DNA from: Podarcis raffonei
Taxonomy: Eukaryota > Chordata > Lepidosauria > Squamata > Lacertidae
NCBI RefSeq assembly: GCF_027172205.1
Contig: NC_070604.1
Coordinates: forward strand, 66,729,023-66,793,022
Reading direction: 5' to 3'
DNA length: 64,000 nt
Part shown: piece after piece, positions 37,130-49,140 of the stretch
Layout of the letters: every line of letters begins with the position of its first letter
Numbering within the stretch: the first letter of the stretch is position 1
Notes under the pieces: generated by a model
Database searches by the model: none
What the model was told of the DNA's origin: nothing
Seen by the model: the letters and a program-made list of their open reading frames with translations, nothing else
Position numbers and translations under genes: made by a program

Positions 37130-37260
37130 GCAAGTTACCTGTTGCCTTCCAAATGCTGTTCTTCTACAACTCCCATCAGCCTTTGGAAGATTCACCAATG
37201 GTCAGAGATTTTAGGTCTTTTAGTTCAACATCTAGAGGTCCACAGGTTAGACACCCTTGT
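37130..37260. mobile_element. hAT-type MITE fragment
   Basis: TTGCCTTCCAAATGCTGTT, then CTACAACTCCCATCAGCC, and later TCAACATCTAGAGGTCCACA and GTTAGACACCCTTGTT, follow the layout of the short hAT elements at 62,657-62,791. In these, the ACTCCCATCA block and the CATCTGGAGG block are inverted partners. It is diverged, and the ends are not crisp. Confidence 0.55.
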
Positions 37261-37739
37261 TCTGACCACTTTTGTGTCCTGCATCCCAACTTGACTTTGC
37301 TCTTGTCTACTGCCAGGATGTGACCTCTAACAATTCTCCCCAAGTGAATGCACCCCTTGAAAGGAAAATAAATGCTTCTCACCACTGTTCTGTGTGTCTG
37401 TAGTAACATTGGCCCCAGGCATTTTGTAGCCCCACATTGTGGTGTGGGTATTTAGTGCACAGTATAGTTTATAAACATTGAATTTTTCAGTTTTCTAATT
37501 TTCAGGCATTACTGCAGTGAACTGGAGCTCAGGACAAATGAAAGCTATTTTTAGTGGCAACCACATTGCTATAAGACTGGTAATATTTATATTTGTCATT
37601 TAGACTCAGTTCATCAAAGAAGCTGGTAAACAAAAGACAAAAGGCATTTCTGGAAGCTGGTAAGAGACAATTTAGAATCCCAGAACTAACTGGAATAATA
37701 AAGGAATCTAAAGGCAGTGCTGCTAACTGCAGGGTATAG

Positions 37740-38450
37740 GGATTGTAGAATCATAGAATTGTAGAGTTGGAAGGTACCCTGAGGATTATCTAGTCCAACC
37801 CCCTGCAATGCAAGAATCTCAACTGCATCATACAGATGACCATCCAACCTCTGCTGAAAAACCTCCAAGGAAGGAGAGGCCACCAGCTCTTACGCAAGTT
37901 TGTTCCACTGTTGAACAGCTCTTAGTATCAGAAAGTTCTTCCTAAAGTTTAGCTGGAATCTCCTTTATTGTAACTTGAAACCATTGGTTTGGGTCCTACC
38001 CTCCAGAGCAGGAGAAAACAAGCTACTTCCATCTGACAGCCCTTTAGATATTTGAAGATATGACAACTATCTGCTCTCACTCTCCTCTTTACCAACCTAA
38101 GCTTACCCAATTCCCTCAAATGTTCCATTGGCTGCCCTCCTCGGCACACACTGCAGCTTGTCAGTATCTTCCTTAAATTGTGAACAGTACTCAAGGTGTG
38201 GTCAAAGCAGAACAGAACGATTCAATTTCCTTGATCAGGGTGCTATACTGATGCAGCCTAGAATAGCATTAGCCTTTTTTTGCTGCTGCATCGTACTGTT
38301 GACTCAAGTTACGCTTGTGGGTCTGCTAAGACCCCATATCCTTTTCACATATACTACTGGCAATCCAAGTGTCCCTCATCTTATATTTGTGCAGCTGGTT
38401 CTTCCTGTCTTAAGTGTAGATTGAATAAACATGTAGCAGGCCCCAAGCTA
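37740..38450 (-). mobile_element. CR1-clade LINE, 5'-truncated, antisense
   Basis: On the minus strand the end of ORF2 is recognisable: HLRELGKLRLVKRRVRADSC followed by HIFKYLKG, then SPSLEVFQQRLDGH and ALQGVGLDNPQGTFQLYN. The 3' terminus at 37,740-37,775 shows the CR1 hallmark, read on the plus strand as AGAATCATAGAATTGTAGAG. Roughly 700 bp of the 3' part are present and the frames are broken, so it is inactive. It lies between STXBP5 and SAMD5. Confidence 0.9.
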
Positions 38451-39345
38451 GCAGGGACCTGACTTACTATTTTAAAAAAATGAAAGCTAAGTCAATCAGA
38501 CATTTATAAATAAAACTAAAAGACAAATCATGGAAGCACCATTCTAAAGCTGCAGATACTGCTGTTGCTAAGCATGCATAATAACTTAAGCTGCTTAGCA
38601 TTCCTTCCTCTGATTACCTGGGAATCAGAAGGGCAGCATACTAAGACAGCAGGAAAAAAAACGAGAAGCTCATTAGGGTTTGTGACTCAGACTCCAAAAC
38701 TGTGAAACTGAGTATTTTTGCTTGTTTATAAGGGTTGCCAAACAGTTTTTGTTTAACTATTTAATATTTAACTATTTAAACTATTTTGTTTAACTATTTT
38801 GCTGTAAATATCAGGACTATGAAACGTGGCAGTTAAAACAAGAGGAGCTGGCTTCTGGCTTTGTGCATGATTATTTTTCATTTACATAAGTGGTGATATC
38901 TACTTGTATTTTGCCTTTCTACCCAGGAGCTTAAGAATGTGTACATTATCTTCCCCTCCCTCCTTTTATCTTTGCAACAGCCCTGTGAGGTAGGTTAGGT
39001 TAAGTTAATATAGCTACATAAGCAACAGTTCTGACCAATAAATTAGTGAGGGAGATGGGGTCGGGGGCAATACACATACAGTATACTGGGCCCAGGAAAT
39101 TCTGTTAGTATCCCTGAGTAAATGAACCTAACAATACCTTTTTAGATTGGCTGTTTTGTCCATACTTGGATGTGAACTTCCCTTAATTGCTGTTTACCAT
39201 GAGCTTAACAGCCCAGTTATCTCAGTATCTATTCATGTGATCTCAAGGCTTTCTCTTTTCATTTGTCTTTCCTTTCTATCTTGCCCAGCTTTCTATTTGA
39301 TTATATCCAATCGTATCTGATTATTATGAAATAGAGTTTAATATA

Positions 39346-39546
39346 CAGTGGTACCTCGGGTTAAGAACTTAATTCGTTCCAGAGGTCTGTTCCTAACCTG
39401 AAATGGTTCTTAACCTGAGGCGTGCTTTCACTAATGGGGCCTCCTGCTGCCGCTGCGTGTGATTTTCGTTCTTATTCTGGGGCAAAGTTCTTTACCTGGA
39501 GCAACCACTCCCTGGTTAGCAGAGTTTGTAACCTGAGGTACCACTG
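39346..39546. mobile_element. pogo/Tigger-like short element, copy 1
   Basis: The ends CAGTGGTACCTCGGGTTAAG and AACCTGAGGTACCACTG are inverted repeats. A TA dinucleotide precedes the left end, and the right flank is mutated. The inside repeats AACCTGA words and contains a GGGGCCTCCTGCTGC block. The same plan recurs at 45,349 and 57,960. It encodes no transposase. Confidence 0.75.
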
Positions 39547-39834
39547 AAATTAATGTCAAACAAATCCTCCAATTCATATTTTTTGCCACAGGGTGGCAGC
39601 CCTACCTAACCATCATCATCAACAACATTATTGCCTAAAGCACACTGTTCCTGGTGAGGAATTTACTTTCCTTATAGAGGACATTACATCTCCTACTTGC
39701 TTACATCAAAGAATTCAAAAGCACTACTCTAAAATTTAAATTATAATATACGACTTAGCTAGTGGAATGATAATAGTGAACTAGATAACACACTGAGATG
39801 TTAAGTAAGCTGCAAGTACCTAATTGCATCCCAA

Positions 39835-40035
39835 CCTTTTACAGCTTTGTATGTTAATATCAGTACTTCAAATTGGTCTCAGAAGCAAACAGGAAGCCAT
39901 TGCAGATTGCAAAGAATAATGCCACTCAATAATTGGGAAGCAGCATTTTTCAATACTTGTCTTTTCCAAACAATGTCCAACAGCAGCCTTATGTACAGCA
40001 CATTACAGTAGTTCAGGCTTAAGCTTCAGGTGGTT
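39835..40035 (-). repeat. L2-like LINE relic, antisense
   Basis: CAAACAGGAAGCCATTGCAGA, broken up with ACAGCACATTACAGTAGTTC, follows the order seen in the clearer antisense element at 47,410-47,955. It is too diverged to translate. Confidence 0.45.
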
Positions 40036-42080
40036 GTTTTTGAAAACGTACTTTGAAGACTAACCTCAGTGAAGACTGGGCTGTGCATTTAAGAACTGGA
40101 AACGGTCACATGAAAATTAGCAGTGGCTAGGAGGTGAATCTTAGTATCAGCAGCCCCATATTCCTATGTGGTCTATCAAATCAATACTATGTGCTGGAAA
40201 GAACTGTTCTGTTCTTATGCCTTTGCTGAACTTTGCAGCAGACATATATGAAGAGTTGCTGCTGGGGCTGTTGAATGGCTAGTCTCTCACTCTCTGAGAG
40301 TGAGAAAACATGTTTATACTGAAGGGATTATGATATATGGCTGGTAAATAGAATACCATAAACATATCTGTCCAACTTCTGCCATAAACAATTTTGTTTC
40401 ACAGACAAATATAAAATAGGGCTTTCAATTTCATAGTAGAAGTTCTTGCTCTTTTTAGAGCAATGCATTGATTTAATAAACAACAAATCTTGTTGAAAGA
40501 AGTACTTTTTGAAAAATAGATTTGCAGGTAATGTTGTTTTTTTTGTGCCGCTTCATTGAGTTGAATGTTATATTTTAAAAAAATACATGGGTGGTAATTA
40601 TCTATGTCATGATTTTCTAGCATGTGATAAGATAATAGAGTGCATTATATGGTTTTTAACAGAAGGCGGAGGGGGAGAAATAAATTATTTGGGGCTATAA
40701 AAGTTTTGTTTTGCAAAAGCTTAACTGAATACCAAGTTTTCTGTTAAATGCAGTAACTAAGAAGTAACGCCAATGGTAATTTATCTAAATTGCTATTATA
40801 GGTTGGTATCTCTTACAACCCAAACATCACTATCCCCCTAGCTGTCTGACAATAAAACTAGTAAGTCTGTCATCATACCTTATGTAGCTCATGAAAATTC
40901 TCCTGTGAATGTCACTCATTCTTTAACCCCTTTCGCTTTTCATATGTCTTCAGAGTTCCATTATGCAACTGGTGTTAATTAGTGTTGTCAAATTATGCCA
41001 CACACTTTTCTGAAATTTAAAAGCATCTAATTCATTAGGATAGAGGTTATATGACATTTTCATTAATAGGTGTAAACAGTGCTTGAATGTACAGCACTAT
41101 GCCTATTAAAAATCTGCTGAAAATCTAGATTTCTATTTCATAGTTGCCCCACGGCCGTGTGGTAGAACTGCAATATTTTCCTCTGTATTTTTAAAAGATC
41201 ATCCTGAGTGGTTTACAGAGTAAAGCTACTATATTTTCCCTTCTCACCTTTCAGTGTTTACAACCACTGGCCTTTAAATTACCATTTTTACTCACAGACA
41301 ATACTGTGGAGTCATCTATAGAAGTGTACACTGCAAATACTTGAGGGCAGTATAGAGCAGTTTAGTTTTGACAGGTCTTCAGTTTAAGTAGAATATAAAA
41401 CAGCTTAGGGGGATTTCATAACTAACATTTGCTCAGGTGAAGAATGCGTTTTACTCTACATTGCTTCATTGCTGTGTATTATGAGATAATATAAAGTTGC
41501 GAAGTGGATGCAGCTAGGGTGGGGGTGTGGTCCAGAGCCCATGTGGGCATAAGCATAGACTCTGCCATGGAGTTAACCATGGTGAGGTTATCTCCAAAGG
41601 GGATGACACAAGGGGAATTTTTTTCCTTTGCGTTGTCACTTCAGGAAGGTACAGGGACAAGGGCTTCCCCCGCCATCAGTCAAGATACAGAATTGTAAGC
41701 CAGGGACTGCAGGTGGCATTCTTGTGACCATTATCTAGGGCAAGAACCAGGCAGGAAAAGTATTATAGTGGCATTACTGTCTTCTGTCTGACAACATGTG
41801 ATGAGCCTACTACTGTGCCTTAGTTTATTATCTGTGGCTGTAATCTCCCAGTTGCATATAGTGTTACCAGGAGAAGCTGCGGCATAGCAACCCTGCAGCG
41901 GAGCTTTTTTAAGAGATCGCCCAAAGTTGTTGAGCTGTTTTTAGGAGACCGGCCAAAGTTGCTTCAGCTTTTTTGGGCAATATCTCCTTGAAGGATAGGC
42001 AGTGGCTCCGCCACCCTGCAACACCCATGTCGCCCAGCAACTGCCATGATGCCTGGTGCGCCCCACCCCTCTCTTACTAT
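40036..42080. other. Intergenic stretch, little identified
   Basis: No gene is recognised. Near 41,905-41,985 an imperfect tandem pair of about 45 bp repeats the theme AGCTTTTTT, then GAGA, then GCCCAAAGTTG or GGCCAAAGTTG. Otherwise the sequence is AT-rich and without coding signals. Confidence 0.4.
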
Positions 42081-42084
42081 GCTA

Positions 42085-42425
42085 CTGAGGAGAAGGTATA
42101 GTCAGAATGGAGGAACTAAACATCTTCTGTGGTGGTGTCGTAATAGGGCATTCTCTGTGATGATACCTTGGCTGTGAAATACCCTCCCTAGACAAATATC
42201 TGGTGCTAATGCTTGGTGAAAGGCAAATACCTGTTTGACTGGTCATTTATGGCATATTAGCCACTACTGCAACTGTTATTACTATGACTTAAATATGTTT
42301 AAATTTATTAATGCTTTTATCTGTTCTTAATTTGCTAGAATTGTTTATTTTTAACTATGAGGTAACCTGTCCTGGGATCAAAAATTCTTACATAAAATGA
42401 ACCGCAATAATAAAAATTCTACCAT
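42085..42425 (+). repeat. L2-like LINE 3' end, diverged
   Basis: Plus-strand words typical of the last codons and 3' UTR of squamate L2-like elements (AAATACCCTCCCTAGA, GGCAAATACCTGTTTGACTG), followed by a T-rich region and a tail AACCGCAATAATAAAAATTC. Heavily mutated. Confidence 0.5.
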
Positions 42426-43029
42426 ATCGAAAATAGAGAAAAACTGAAAACACCAACTACTGCTCATTCAGAGCTTGGCTATCCTGGGGCCTGAAGTTCA
42501 ATAGAGACTGCAGCAGACAAGCAACTCTAAGGAGGATTCAAAGCAGTGGTACTGCTCTTATCACTTTTTAAGTGTAGCTGGAAAAGGGTTTTATTCTAAT
42601 TTTTAAAATAAAGAAAGAAATGGGGTCATAAAGTAACACCCACCACAATACAGTGAATGCGTACTGAGCTTCAAATAGTCTCACTCACAGCAATTACATC
42701 ATGCCCACTGATGTGGACAGAACATAGTGGGGTAGACAAATAGAAAAAGCATCATTCTCCTGATAGTGTTGAAAATAGAAGAAGCACCATTCTCTTGATA
42801 GTGTTGAAAATCAATTACAATTCCTTTTGCAGCTTACAGTGGAAAAGCAATGGCTGGGATGGCAACAGAAACCATCCATCTGGAAGCCACCTCTGATAAA
42901 AATGTTTGCTTTCCTTAACAAGTTTCCATACAACTTATTTTAAATAAGTAAGACATATTTTTAGTTTATTCAATAGATAAGCAGCACTCTGTAACAGTAT
43001 TGACCATAAGGGAAGAAGAAAAAGAGGAG

Positions 43030-43281
43030 GAGGTGGAGGAGGAAGAATTTGGACTTGATATCCCACCTTTCACTCCCCTTAAGGAGTCTCAAAGCGGCTA
43101 ACAATCTCCTTTCCCTTCCTCCCCCACAACAAACACTCTGTGAGGTGAGTGGGGCTGAGAGACTTCAGAGAAGTGTGACTGGCCCAAGGTCACCCAGCAG
43201 CTGCATGTGGAGGAGCGGAGACTTGAACCCGGTTCACAAGATTACGAGTCCACTGCTTTTAACCACTACACCACATTGGGA
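43030..43281 (-). mobile_element. tRNA-headed SINE, antisense, well preserved
   Basis: Read on the minus strand from 43,281, the head is CCAATGTGGTGTAGTGGTTA with a B-box-like GGGTTCAAGTCTCC about 40 bp further. The body has GGCCAGTCACACTTCTCTGA, and the tail ends in GGTGGGATATCAAGTCC before a purine-rich run at 43,012-43,048. The same head is seen in sense orientation at 11,733. It is far less diverged than that copy. Confidence 0.85.
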
Positions 43282-44399
43282 AGCAAACACAGATAACTAT
43301 GCACACAGCTTTGTAATCTAGAATATCTCACCTGAGTGAAGTTTATTTCTGAGTAGGCATGCACGCATGGGATTTGCTCCTGCTTTTGCCAGCTTGGACC
43401 AGATGTCTGCATTTGGGTCATCCATAATTTTTTTAATGCACACAAAAGAACCCCAAGCCATTAGGATGCACTGAAGTATTACCACCGTTACTGAAATGGA
43501 ATGCATTGATAAAACAAAGTAGATAAAACAAAGGCCTTGGAGACTAGGCATACATTGTTAAAGATGCTGAAGTGGAAGTAGTGTCTAATGCATAGCATTT
43601 TTCTCGTCTATTTTTATCCTACCAGAGTCCCAATTATTCTTTTTAACTAGTTTGGGTCAACCAACAACACTAAAGAAAAAAATTGCAACTTCAGCAAAGT
43701 GCAGCTGCACCTAAAAGGAGTAAGAGCCTATGAAAGAAAGAACAAACAACAAGGAAGGAGGCAAACAAGTTTCTGTGAACTGTTTTAAATTATGTCAAGG
43801 TTTCCAAATTATTTAAAAATGTACTTCTAATTCACCTTAAAAGTTCAAGATGGTCAGTAGAAAAACTGCATACACAATTTCACAAATTTTTATCTGCCAG
43901 CAAACAGATAAAAAAAAATACAAACTGACATTAAGAAACAACCAAGCTGTAGGCCTCCCCAAAAAGGATAGTGTTCACCTAGCACAGCAAGAGCATCACC
44001 CTAGGCAGCAGCTTCCAAAACTTGAGCCCAGTCTCACTCCAGTCAGGTGCAAAATTGGGACACACAAGAGAGCCTCTTGATGAACTCCTATTGAGGAAGG
44101 AGTTCACTGTATCTTTTCCTGGAGCAGTAGGCTGCTATGTGTAGAAGTGGACCTTGAAGTTAAATGCCTTACCATACAATCTGATGTAGGAAGTTGTGTA
44201 TGCACTGCTGTGTGTGAAGAACGGGAAGTGTATCTGTTCCAACGCCTATGCATGGAATGATTCACGTATGGCGGGCTTCCAGCAAAGAAGCATCCCTGCT
44301 ATGGATGGGACGTACGTGTGGGTATGGGGAACGCATAATATACTGTATTTCAATAAGAAGCCTTTAAGGAAGGTGAAGGGACACTGGTTTAAGGAGCCA

Positions 44400-45250
44400 G
44401 TGCTGCACTTTTCAGCAGAAACCGTCAGGGGGCACTGTGACTCCAGGGTTGGGAAAAGAAACGAGAGAAAGCGGCGCTGGGAGGGTGCAGGGCTGAGGGG
44501 AAAGACGTTGGGGGGAAGCTGAGGATTGCAAAGGACGCCACTGCTTGCTGCTTCTTGCCCCTCTTCTTTCGACACAGGCGTTTCCTGACCCTTGCCATTC
44601 CCTTTCTTAAACCTAGGTATGCGCAGGCAAGACAACGTCTCCGCCTCTCCCACGAGCATTTCCTTTACACGTCAAGAGAGAGAGAAAGATAAAAGCATCC
44701 ACGTCCATAATCACCACAAGGAAGCGCCGCCGGCCTTACCCGACTCTCCTCCATAATTTCTGCGGGAGGGGAGGCGGGAGGGAAGCCAAACCCGAAGGGC
44801 CTCAACGGCCGCTACACCCAACCAAAGGGGAGCGCGAGGGGAAACGAGGCTGTTCTGCGTCACGTGCAGCCAATATGTTTCTTTTAAGAAGGCAGAGGCA
44901 AGGGAAGAGGAAATAATTTCTCAGAGAGCGAAGGCAGCGGCACTTGGAAAAACTCCCGGGGGGGGGGGAGAGAACGGAGGAACCCTCCCTGCGAAGTCTG
45001 GGCGCTCTTGGCCCCGCATAAATTCTGTCACGAAGTGGCCGTTGGTAAAAAGGTCAGTCGCGACCCCGTCCCGCCCCCTTAACCGCCGCTGGCTTTGCTA
45101 CTCCGAGAAGGCCTGTTTGGGCAAAGAGAGAGTGAAGGAGCTGGTAGGCAGGGAGTTGGAGAGAATTACAGGAGAGGGAAAGGGGCCAGGAAGGTGGGTA
45201 GGTGAGTCAGAGAGGGCGAATAAAGGGTTGAGCATACCTCAAAGCTGGTA
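44400..45250. promoter_or_regulatory. Orphan CpG-rich island, possible promoter
   Basis: In an AT-rich intergenic background this stretch is GC-rich and CpG-dense, most clearly from 44,700 to 45,130. It contains a CACGTG E-box at 44,861-44,866 and a CCAAT word at 44,870-44,874. A TAG/GTGAGT donor-like site lies at 45,199-45,207. No tomosyn or SAMD5 coding sequence and no conserved protein frame is visible here. The best reading is a promoter of a non-coding or distant-spliced transcript, or an upstream promoter for SAMD5. It is not a recognised repeat. Confidence 0.45.
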
Positions 45251-45348
45251 AAGAGAGGGGAAGTAACCCCTGCTTTTCTGTGGTGGATGTGCTCTTCCCC
45301 GAAACAGAAATAATGGGCATCGAATCCAGTGCTAGGGGTGGGACAGTA

Positions 45349-45595
45349 CAGTAGTACCTCGAGTTACATACACTTCAGGTTACATACGCTTCAGGTTACA
45401 TACGCTTCAGGTTACAGACTCCGCTAACCCAGAAATATTACCTCGGGTAAAGAACTTTACTTCAGGATGAGAACAGAAATCATGTTCCGGCAGCGGGAGG
45501 CCCCATTAGCTGAAGTGGTGCTTCAGGTTAAGAACAGTTTCAGGTTAAGGACGGCCCTCCGGAATGAATTAAGTACTTAACGCGAGGTACCACTG
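45349..45595. mobile_element. pogo/Tigger-like short element, copy 2
   Basis: The left end is CAGTAGTACCTCGAGTTACA and the right end is GCGAGGTACCACTG, both flanked by TA (45,347-45,348 and 45,596-45,597). The motif CTTCAGGTTACATACG is tandemly repeated inside the left part. It is non-autonomous. Both TA flanks are intact, so this copy is well bounded. Confidence 0.85.
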
Positions 45596-45696
45596 TATTG
45601 CCATTCTAAAGTGGAACAGCCTGCTCCCCCCCCCTTTGGTATATAGAAATAAGTCATGGGCCCACACACCGATGCTAAGACTGCAGCTTACACCAT

Positions 45697-45908
45697 CCCA
45701 GACCCAGAGCTGGTCCACCCATGAGGCAAAGAGAGGCAACTGCTTCAGGCTGCAGAATCCACAGGGGCAGCAGATCCTGGCGTAGAACTTCATTCCCTAC
45801 TCTTGTTCCTGGTGTAGATCTTCATTCACCCCTTCTTCCCTAGCGGGAAGGGAAAACAACTGAGGTTCGCCTCAGGTGCCAAAATGTTTTGGGCCACCCC
45901 TGTCTCCA
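45697..45908. mobile_element. Short DNA element, TIR family with GGTGGCCC ends
   Basis: Left text CAGAGCTGGTCCACCCATGA followed by GGCAACTGCTTCAGGC; right text GCCTCAGGTGCCAAAATG followed by GGGCCACCCCTG. Ends and sub-terminal CCTCAGGC blocks are inverted. The same beginning is seen at 48,780 and at 50,799. It has no coding capacity. Confidence 0.6.
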
Positions 45909-46671
45909 TCACTGCTGTTGCCACCCGCAAGAGGACTCAACAACACATGAGCTTGACTATGTGATTGGAAAAGCATGCTGAAGAGTGTCACCAGCAGCTG
46001 GTGAGAATGAGGTAAATAAATACCTCTAGATTTCTTCCCATGCCCTGTCATTGAGACTAGAAAAGAGCAGAACTCAGAAGCAGAACTTCTGGAGGGAGCA
46101 GGAAAGAGCGAGTTCCTCTTATTGTCTTGCCTTCTTTGGAGACTGCACATTGAGAACTGGCCCCATGGTACTATTTGGAGATAAAAGACAAGCAGCTACC
46201 TATTCTCTCTCTCACTCTCCTCTGTGGTACAAGACAGAGCGGTCTCACTCTCCTGCTCTCTGCTGCTGGGTATGCTGTTATACGCCAGTGGCTCCCTCCC
46301 TAGACCAATGTTTCTGCTGCACACCCCAAAGAAAGGGGCCATGCAAGCAAAGAGAGGCAGCAGCAGCCATCCCTGGCCCAATTTCTGCTGCCCAGGGAAG
46401 GAAAGGCTGGATGTTCCTGTAGCAGCAGCTGTCTTGCCGTCCTTGCTCTGCCCTGAAGCTGGAAAGGAGGGTATGAGAGATTCTGCTAGGCTTTCTGGTT
46501 GGAATTCTGCCACTTCTGAGGAAGACAGGGAAGCTTGCAAACAGGGAATGACAGAGGTTGCTCCTGCTTCCTCTGTCTTGCTCACCTCTCCGGGTGCCAG
46601 AGGCAGGAGGATTGGACCTTTGATGCTGCCTGCAAGAAAGCAGAAGCAGTTGCTTTCTGTCTGGGTGGTAC

Positions 46672-46862
46672 AGCATGGAGAGCAACATAGGAAACTGCCT
46701 TATACAGTCAGACCATTTGTCCATATAGCCCAGTATTGCCTACACTGGCAGCAGCTCTCCAGGTTTCAGGCAGGGGACCCTCCTAGCCCTACCTGAAGAT
46801 GCCAGGGATTGAAACAGGCACCTGCATGCAAGGCAGATGCTGTGCCACTAAGCCAGTCTCCC
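46672..46862 (-). mobile_element. tRNA-derived SINE, antisense
   Basis: In reverse complement it reads TTAGTGGCACAGCATCTGCC and TGCATGCAGGTGCCTGTTTC, an A- and B-box region, then GGCAGGAGGG-type text, GAGAGCTGCTGCCAGTGTAG and a TATAAGGCAGTTTCCTATGT tail. This is the same family as the sense copy at 59,311-59,493. Confidence 0.8.
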
Positions 46863-47004
46863 ACAGGTTTGGTCATGGAGAGGGCAAGCACATCATCCTT
46901 TCACCTGTTTTCTCCTTCTGGGTGGTGCAATGGTAGGGACTGTATGCATTGAGTCCAAGCTACTGTGCAAGGGTTGAGTGATCACTCAGCAATGATGGGC
47001 TGGG

Positions 47005-47120
47005 AAGGGTTCTAACTCAGTGGATAGAGCATATGCTTTACTTTCAAAATATCCCAGTTTCAATTCCTGGTGTCTCCAGGTAGCGGTGGGTGAGACTCAT
47101 TTCTGAAACCCTGGAGGACT
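47005..47120 (+). mobile_element. tRNA-derived SINE head, partial
   Basis: TCTAACTCAGTGGATAGAGC and TTTCAATTCCTGGTGTCTCC form A- and B-box-like blocks of the family at 59,311. Then GAAACCCTGGAGGACTGC follows and the match stops. It is 3' truncated and lies only 145 bp from an inverted relative at 46,672-46,862. Confidence 0.7.
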
Positions 47121-47409
47121 GCACACCTTGCACCCAGCGGCAGCAGCTCTGCTGCCAGGTCACTTTTGACCCAGCGGCAGAGAGTATCCCACCTCAGCCA
47201 CAGCAAGACGCACCCAGCCTCAGCAGCTCAACCTCCTCTGCTGGGTCAGGCCTGACCTAGCAGCAGAGAGCAGGAAGAGTGGGCAGCAGCTTCCCCACCC
47301 CTCTCCTACCCTGAACTGTGGCACAGGGGAGGGCGTTCTCTGCGGCACACCCCTCTTGGCCTCTTGGGGCCGCAGCAGCTCAGGTAGCACAGGCATACAC
47401 TCCACCACT

Positions 47410-47955
47410 GAATATACATTTCGAGTGACAAAACCTAGGGTAAAGAGGTGTGCCTTCAGCATTTATCAAAAGCTGTGTAATAAAGGTGCCAGACTCACCT
47501 CTGTGCAGAGGTAATTCTGCAGTTTAGGGGCTACTGTAGAGAATGCACTTTCCCATTCCCTGACCCCCTGAGTCTTTAAAGGTAGGGATACTACTTAGAG
47601 GGCTCCCTCTGTCTATCTCAGCACCCAAGAGGATCTGTAGGGAATGGGAGAGTCTTTCAGATATTTGGGGCCTCTGTACATTTTGGGCTTTAAACACTTA
47701 ACATGAACACTTTGAATTGGGTCCAGAAATGAACTGTCAACCAGTGCAAATGTTTTAAAATGGGTTATATAAGATGTAAATGAAATCCCAAACAATACTC
47801 TGGCTGCTGCATTTTGGACCAGCTGAAGTTTCTGAGTAATCATCAAAGGCAGTCCGATATAGAGTGCATTGCAATAATCCAGTCTGGAAGTTACCAGAGT
47901 ATGGAGTGCAGTGGCCAAATCATCTCTGTCCGAAAGGGTTTCCCACTCTTGCACA
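47410..47955 (-). mobile_element. L2-like LINE fragment, antisense
   Basis: The minus strand encodes DDLATALHTLVTSRLDYCNA followed by LYIGLPLMITQKLQLVQNAA, the diagnostic thumb segment of L2-like reverse transcriptase. Downstream the minus strand holds a diverged C-terminal and 3' region down to about 47,410. The order and spacing parallel the copy at 1,446-1,640. Inactive. Confidence 0.8.
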
Positions 47956-48779
47956 CCAGGGTAGCTACATTTAGTCCAAATCTCACCAGGTTATGTTCCA
48001 TCCATTATATTACAGTGAGCCTGCCAGTCAACACAGTATTATGAATCTGCTCTGACGTGAAGGCCAAGTTGAGAGTATGCCCAGCCAGCTACATGTGTAG
48101 GACCATTGATGTACTGAGGAAACCCCGTGGTTCACATGGAGGCCATGAAGTCCTGAGCTGGCCCATTTGATGCAGCCTTGGCATGTGTGTGTATGTGTAA
48201 TTGGGTTTTATAAACAAGAATAATGTTATACAGTACAAATAAGTATATCAAGTTTTCTCATGTCATTTGTATATCACAAAAATAGCATAATAAATGTGGA
48301 AAAATATCTAAAACATATGTTTCATTATTAGTGGTCAATATATAATTTCTTGGTTCATGAATTGGTTTAAACAATTAGGAAGAAGGGGAATGGTGAGTGG
48401 GGTGGGGTGGTTATGCTATTATTCTACTTAGTGGCATATATATTGAAGTCCTGCAGCATTGGAGAACCATTTGAGGGTTCTCCAACATCTCTACCAGCTC
48501 TATCAAAGGATGATTGCCGCTTGCTCTCCTCACTCACACATCCTTTCTCTTTGAATAGTACAGAAAGGTTTCAGCCTGTGGAGTCATCTGGAGCCTAGCC
48601 AGCAAAAGGAGGAGGCTGCTACTTGGGCAGGGCAGGAGGCAGGCCATGATCTCTGCCTGTTCACTTCTTCTGTTCACTCTTTCACTGGGCGGTATGGTGG
48701 AGAGGACTGGGCACAGTCAGCCCCAATTCCCACAATGGTGCCTCTCAAAGGTGAGAGTGAGAAAGAAGCCGTTTGTCTT

Positions 48780-49140
48780 GCAGGGTTGGCCCTAGCACTA
48801 TACAGAATGAGGTGGCTACCTCAGGTGACAAGTGCTCAGGAGTGCTGGTAGACTGTGTGTACTACATAGTTTGCCCTTGGCAGAAAATGCTGTCTCTGCC
48901 TTGAAGTAAAGATGCAGCAGCCACTCTTCTTGGGAACTCCATTTTGCCCTTTGTCTCAGGCAGCTGACCACGGCCATCGCCTGTAGTGCACCACCTGAAG
49001 AGAGTGGACAGAGGCGGCTGCTTCTGGTTACCCTCTGCAGCCCTGTGGGGCCAATCCGCCATGAAAAGGTGAGCAGGTGAAAGGAATTAGGAGTAGGAGC
49101 AGCTGCCTGCTTTCCCACCCTTGCCCCTCCCTCCGACCCC
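48780..49140. repeat. Relative of the GGTGGCCC-ended element, partial
   Basis: It opens with CAGGGTTGGCCCTAGCACTA and GAGGTGGCTACCTCAGGTGA, like 45,697 and 50,799. The remainder contains CTTTGTCTCAGGCAGC. The right boundary cannot be set; anything up to 49,140 may belong to it. Confidence 0.45.

Noticed and set aside
44196-44659. Frames of 108 codons (+) and 137 codons (-) at the orphan CpG island
   Set aside because: They overlap each other on opposite strands and neither shows a domain or a conserved motif. I keep the island as a regulatory candidate only.
46196-46796. Plus-strand frame of 190 codons and overlapping minus-strand frames
   Set aside because: The right end runs into an antisense SINE. 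Amino-acid composition is unlike a folded protein and both strands are equally open.
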